Shown in pieces: positions 60,540 through 64,000 of a stretch of 64,000 nt of DNA (within the stretch, counting starts at the first letter, position 1; each line of letters begins with the position of its first letter). Position numbers and translations under genes: made by a program. The DNA is from an uncultured bacterium. GTDB lineage: Bacteria; Bacillota; Clostridia; Oscillospirales; Oscillospiraceae. The stretch is from assembly GCA_947383145.1 (NCBI GenBank), contig CANDCH010000001.1:248001-312000 (forward strand). The letters are read 5' to 3'. Under the pieces are notes generated by a model. The model was not told the DNA's origin, searched no databases, and saw nothing but the letters and a program-made list of their open reading frames with translations.

Positions 60540-61115
60540 TCACGGCTCCCCGTAGAGCAGCTCAAAGCTTTCGTAGTGGTCCCCGGTGTAGTAAATCAGC
60601 CCGTCGTTGGAGAACACGATCCGCTGGGCCCCCCGGGAGGAGGCGCCCACGGTGCCGACGTCGCACTCGGTGTAGGCGCGGCCCTCCGCCTCCGGGAGGA
60701 GTCCCTCATAGTTGCCGAACCGGCTCCCGCCGATGGCGGTCCCCTCGCCGGCGTACCGCTCCACGCTGCCGCCGCTCCAGCCCAGTTCCTGGGCCTCCCG
60801 CTTGGTCACATAGTTGTCCGGCAGGCGGCCGTAGAGGTGGATGTACAGGGCCACCTCCTCCTTGGAGTCGTACCAGCCGTCCTCCTCCACGGACAGCCCG
60901 CCCTGGGCGGCCGGGTCCTCCGTCTCCGCCGGGTTCGGATTCGCTGTCTCCGCCGGGGCGGGGGATTCCGTCTCCGGCGGGGCGGAGGGCTCCGCCGGGG
61001 CGGCGGAGCCGGAGGGAGCGGCCGGGGCGGGGGAAAGGTCCGCTCCAGGGCCGCAGGCGGACAGGCCCAGCGCCAGAATCAGAGCCAGCAGGAGGGCGGA
61101 AAGTCTCTTTTTCAT
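60540..61115 (-). CDS. Barnase-family ribonuclease with lipoprotein signal
   Basis: A 191-residue protein. Signal peptide with lipobox LSAC (Cys21), then a 50-residue Pro/Ala/Glu linker and a barnase-like domain (about 75-190). The catalytic triad of barnase is matched in order: Glu150 (AYTECDVG), Arg165 (AQRIVFS; Arg161 also conserved) and His180 (YTGDHYESF). It should cut RNA as a general acid-base endonuclease. A lipid anchor instead of free secretion is unusual for this family. The barstar gene follows at once, confirming a toxin/immunity pair. The ATG at 61115 is used; the preceding GTG would leave less room to the AGGTGAT site. Confidence 0.92.
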   Translation of the reverse strand: MKKRLSALLLALILALGLSACGPGADLSPAPAAPSGSAAPAEPSAPPETESPAPAETANPNPAETEDPAAQGGLSVEEDGWYDSKEEVALYIHLYGRLPDNYVTKREAQELGWSGGSVERYAGEGTAIGGSRFGNYEGLLPEAEGRAYTECDVGTVGASSRGAQRIVFSNDGLIYYTGDHYESFELLYGEP

Positions 61116-61154
61116 CACAGATCACCTACGCAGGCGTACACGCCAAAAATATGG

Positions 61155-62123
61155 TCAGCGCCCCAGCAGCGCCTCCACCTCCGCTCGCTCCGGCATGGAG
61201 CGGATGGCCCCCTTCCGGGTGGTGACCAGGTAGGCGGCGGTGTTGGCAAAGCGGAGCATGTCCGTCAAATCCTGTTCCGTCAGCCCGTCCAGGCCGCGGT
61301 CCAGCACAAAGTTGAGCACGCAGGCGCAGAAGGTGTCCCCGGCCCCGGTGGTCTCGATGGTGCCGCCCAGCTTGCAGGCGGGGACGAACACCCGCTTGTC
61401 CTCATAATAGGAGTAGCTCCCCTCCGCCCCGGCGGTGACGTTGAACAGCCGGATGCTGGGGTATTTTTCCCGCAGAATGGCCGCGCCCCGGTCGAAGTCC
61501 GTCTCCCCGGTCATGAACTCCAGCTCGTTGTCGGCGATTTTCAGCACGTCGCACTGTCCCAGGCCGTACTCGATCTGGGCCCTCGCCTCCTCCAGGCTGT
61601 CCCACAGGGGCGGGCGCAGGTTGGGGTCGAAGGAGATGAGCGCCCCGCCCGCCCTGGCGGCGTCAACCGCTTTGCGGGTGGCCTTCCGCACCCCCTCGTG
61701 GGTCATGGACAGGGTGCCGAAGTGGAAAATCCGGCTGCCCGCGATCACGTCCAGGGGCAGCTCGTCCCCGGTGAGCAGCATGTCCGCGCCGGGATTGCGG
61801 TAGAAGGAGAAATCACGGTCTCCGTTCTCAAAGGTCTTGACAAAGGCCAGGGTGGTGCGGGCGTCCCGGTCAAAGATCAGGTAATCCATACAGATGCCCG
61901 CCTGGGCCGCCACGTCCCGGAGCAGGCGGCCGAACAGGTCCTCCCCCACCTTGCCCACGAAGGCGGTGGACTTGCCCAGCTTTTGGAGCATGGCCAGCAC
62001 GTTGCAGGGAGCCCCGCCGGGGTTGGCCTCAAACAGGGCGTTGCCCTGGCCGCTGAGGCCGTTTTCCGTAAAGTCGATGAGCAGTTCGCCCAACGCGGTC
62101 ACGTCAAATTTTTTGTCAGCCAT
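61155..62123 (-). CDS. PfkB-family sugar kinase (fructokinase-like)
   Basis: A 322-residue ribokinase-fold kinase. ALGELLIDF opens the protein, GGAPCNVLAMLQKLG is the sugar-binding signature, and GGTIETTGAGDTFCACVLNFVL holds the anion hole and the catalytic Asp. It phosphorylates a sugar with ATP; the closest motif match is to fructokinases, but the substrate is not certain. It lies 12 nt after ileS and has a GGAGG site, so it may ride on the ileS transcript. Confidence 0.9.
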   Translation of the reverse strand: MADKKFDVTALGELLIDFTENGLSGQGNALFEANPGGAPCNVLAMLQKLGKSTAFVGKVGEDLFGRLLRDVAAQAGICMDYLIFDRDARTTLAFVKTFENGDRDFSFYRNPGADMLLTGDELPLDVIAGSRIFHFGTLSMTHEGVRKATRKAVDAARAGGALISFDPNLRPPLWDSLEEARAQIEYGLGQCDVLKIADNELEFMTGETDFDRGAAILREKYPSIRLFNVTAGAEGSYSYYEDKRVFVPACKLGGTIETTGAGDTFCACVLNFVLDRGLDGLTEQDLTDMLRFANTAAYLVTTRKGAIRSMPERAEVEALLGR

Positions 62124-62135
62124 AATGGTCCCTCC

Positions 62136-64000
62136 TTATTCGCCCAGTACGGCGGCGCAGCGGCCGCACAGCTCCGCGTGGCGGCCCGGCGCGCCGATGC
62201 CCTCGTCGTGGTTCCAGCACCGGGGGCACTTGGGGGCCTCGGACAGCTTCACGGACACGGTGGCGTCCACATTCGGATCGGCGGGCTCGCCGTCCCGCTT
62301 GACCACCGTCACCTTGGACACGATGAACAGGGACGCCAGATCCGCCTCGTCAAAACCGGGCAGGACCTTCCCGGCCTCCCAGGCCGCGTAGGCTTTCTCC
62401 GGCAGATGGAGCGTGACCTCCGCGTCCTGGTTCTTTTTAATGCCCTGTTCGCGGGCGTTCTCCAGGGCCTTGAGCACCACGTCCCGCACGCCCTGAAGCT
62501 CCTCCCAGCGGGCGGTCTCCGCCTCGTCCAGCGCCAGCGCCGGGTCGTAGTCCGGGATATCGTTGAACAGCACGCACTCGGGGTCGTCCCCAGTTCTGTG
62601 GGCCATCTCAGTCCAGATCTCCTGGCTGGTAAAGGCCAGGATGGGAGCCAGCATCCTGGTCATGCCGTCCAGGATGAGGTACAGGGCGGACTGGGCGGAG
62701 GCCCGGCCCGCGTCGTCCCCGCAGTACAGCCGGTCCTTGATGATGTCCAGGTAGAAGTTGGACATGTCCACCACGCAGAAGCTGTAAATGGCCCGGTAGA
62801 CGGTGTGGAACTCGTAGGCGTCGTACCCCGCCCGGACGTTCTTCACCAGGTTGTTGAAGGCCGCTACGGCCCACTTGTCCAAATCCAGCATGTCTTTGAC
62901 CGCCACGGCCTGGTCCGGGTCGAAGCCGTCCAAATTGCCCAGCATGTACCGGGCGGTGTTGCGGATCTTGAGGTACGCCTGGGAGAGCTGCTTCATGATC
63001 TCCTTGGAGATGCGCATATCCTGGGTGTAGTCGGCGGAGGACACCCACAATCTCAGCATATCCGCGCCGTAGTCCTTGATGACCTCGTCGGGGGAGACCG
63101 CGTTGCCCAGGGACTTGTGCATGGCCTTGCCCTCGCCGTCCACCGTCCAGCCGTGGGTGATGATCTGCTTGTAGGGCGCGATGCCGTTGCAGGCGATGGA
63201 GGTGAGCATGGAGGACTGGAACCAGCCCCGGTACTGGTCGCCCCCCTCCAGGTACACGTCGGCGGGGTACTGGAGGTTATCCCTCTGGTCCGCCACGGCG
63301 GCCCAGGTGGAGCCGGAGTCGAACCACACGTCCATGATGTCGTTCTCCTTGGAGAACTCCGCCCCGCCGCACTTGGGGCATTTGAATCCGGCGGGGACCA
63401 GCTCCCCGGCGGGCTTGTCAAACCACACGTTGGAGCCGTGCTCCCGGAACAGCTCCGCCACGTGGGCGATGGTCTCGGGGGTGACGACGGCCTCGCCGCA
63501 GCCGTCGCAGTAGAACACCGGGATGGGCACGCCCCACACCCGCTGGCGGGAGATGCACCAGTCGCTGCGCTCGGTAATCATGGACACCATGCGCTCCTTG
63601 CCCCAGGCGGGGTGCCAGGAGATGGAGTCGCAGGACTTGACGGCCTGATCCTTGATGGCGTCCACGGAGCAGAACCACTGCTCCGTGGCCCGGTAGATGA
63701 TGGGCTGCTTGCACCGCCAGCAGTGGGGATAGGAGTGGGTGATTTGGGCCTTGGCCAGCAGGAAGCCCTCGTTTTCCAGGTCGGCCACCACCATGTCGTT
63801 CCCCTTGGCGTAGAACTGGCCGCCGTACCGGGCGTCGGTCATGACCCCCTTGGCGTTGACGGGGACAGGCACGCCGATGTGGGTCAGCCCCGCGCCGTCA
63901 TACCGCTGGCACACGTCGAAGTCCTCCGCGCCGAAGCCGGGGGCGGTGTGGACGCAGCCGGTGCCCGCGTCCAGGGTCACGTGGTCTCCGTTGAGAATCA
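62136..64000 (-). CDS. ileS: Isoleucyl-tRNA synthetase (5' end outside window)
   Basis: The C-terminal 620 residues of IleRS. The open frame runs to the right edge. Visible are the CP1 editing-domain segment DAGTGCVHTAPGFGAEDFDV, SDWCISRQRVWGVPIPVFYC, the KMSKS-like loop KAMHKSLGNAVSP, the anticodon-binding region, and a C-terminal zinc finger (CPRCWNHD...CGRC). It charges tRNA-Ile. The start and any upstream regulatory leader lie outside. Confidence 0.97.
   Translation of the reverse strand, partial: ILNGDHVTLDAGTGCVHTAPGFGAEDFDVCQRYDGAGLTHIGVPVPVNAKGVMTDARYGGQFYAKGNDMVVADLENEGFLLAKAQITHSYPHCWRCKQPIIYRATEQWFCSVDAIKDQAVKSCDSISWHPAWGKERMVSMITERSDWCISRQRVWGVPIPVFYCDGCGEAVVTPETIAHVAELFREHGSNVWFDKPAGELVPAGFKCPKCGGAEFSKENDIMDVWFDSGSTWAAVADQRDNLQYPADVYLEGGDQYRGWFQSSMLTSIACNGIAPYKQIITHGWTVDGEGKAMHKSLGNAVSPDEVIKDYGADMLRLWVSSADYTQDMRISKEIMKQLSQAYLKIRNTARYMLGNLDGFDPDQAVAVKDMLDLDKWAVAAFNNLVKNVRAGYDAYEFHTVYRAIYSFCVVDMSNFYLDIIKDRLYCGDDAGRASAQSALYLILDGMTRMLAPILAFTSQEIWTEMAHRTGDDPECVLFNDIPDYDPALALDEAETARWEELQGVRDVVLKALENAREQGIKKNQDAEVTLHLPEKAYAAWEAGKVLPGFDEADLASLFIVSKVTVVKRDGEPADPNVDATVSVKLSEAPKCPRCWNHDEGIGAPGRHAELCGRCAAVLGE

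Overview
The window reads as chromosomal DNA of a GC-rich, spore-former-lineage Firmicute, most likely a gut member of the Oscillospiraceae (Flavonifractor/Lawsonibacter/Dysosmobacter type). The grounds are SLH-anchored surface proteins, DnaI/DnaD-type replication proteins, GHKL/LytTR signalling, carbohydrate ABC permeases without their own ATPase, flavodiiron/rubredoxin chemistry and TTGACA/TATAAT promoters in GC-rich DNA. Genus placement is inference. No rRNA, tRNA, CRISPR array, insertion sequence or prophage is visible. Long antisense reading frames are common because of the GC content and were discounted.

Layout: (1) 1-10185, a GH3 lipoprotein gene (cut by the left edge), a GHKL-kinase/LytTR-regulator pair and a divergent five-gene operon. 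That operon resembles dltABD (AMP-ligase, small membrane protein, MBOAT acyltransferase, two SGNH proteins with BspA-type leucine-rich repeats) but has no carrier-protein gene. Phased 21-bp direct repeats of GTTYGTCC type lie in the divergent promoter and in the GH3 promoter, at the same distance from the -35 element in both, so the regulator probably joins the GH3 gene and the acylation operon in one regulon. (2) 10227-15108, housekeeping: purC, pyrG (own promoter and leader hairpin), DnaI-like and DnaD-like proteins, a zinc ribbon. (3) 15125-16570, an XRE/DUF3169/small-membrane-protein operon with a triple operator. (4) 16570-23798, SLH-GH25 muramidase, sugar-binding lipoprotein plus double-receiver hybrid kinase, and an MBL-fold protein. 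(5) 23884-31461, a sialic-acid-type catabolic locus (AGE epimerase, ABC binding protein and two permeases, YhcH, NanA) with a divergent SGNH hydrolase and a DUF624 membrane protein.

(6) 31593-43788, two more hybrid kinases (one with a degenerate receiver), a glycosyltransferase fused to a MarR-like winged helix, and a second LytTR/GHKL pair followed by a large, domain-permuted, membrane-anchored GH3 enzyme. (7) 44069-47358, an acyl-CoA dehydrogenase/EtfA/rubredoxin fusion beside a flavodiiron protein, probably an O2- or NO-detoxifying electron route. (8) 47542-57721, a large SLH surface protein, a chemoreceptor, a Crp/Fnr regulator, CoA-disulfide reductase-rhodanese, rhodanese and thioredoxin, and a SARP-like regulator. 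(9) 58004-64000, enoyl-CoA hydratase with a two-subunit CoA-transferase, a lipoprotein barnase with its barstar, a PfkB kinase and ileS (cut by the right edge).

The strongest candidate for an undescribed system is region 1: a LytTR-controlled, carrier-less, dlt-like envelope acylation operon in which both SGNH proteins carry leucine-rich repeats, on opposite sides of the catalytic domain, and one has Cys where the nucleophilic Ser is expected.
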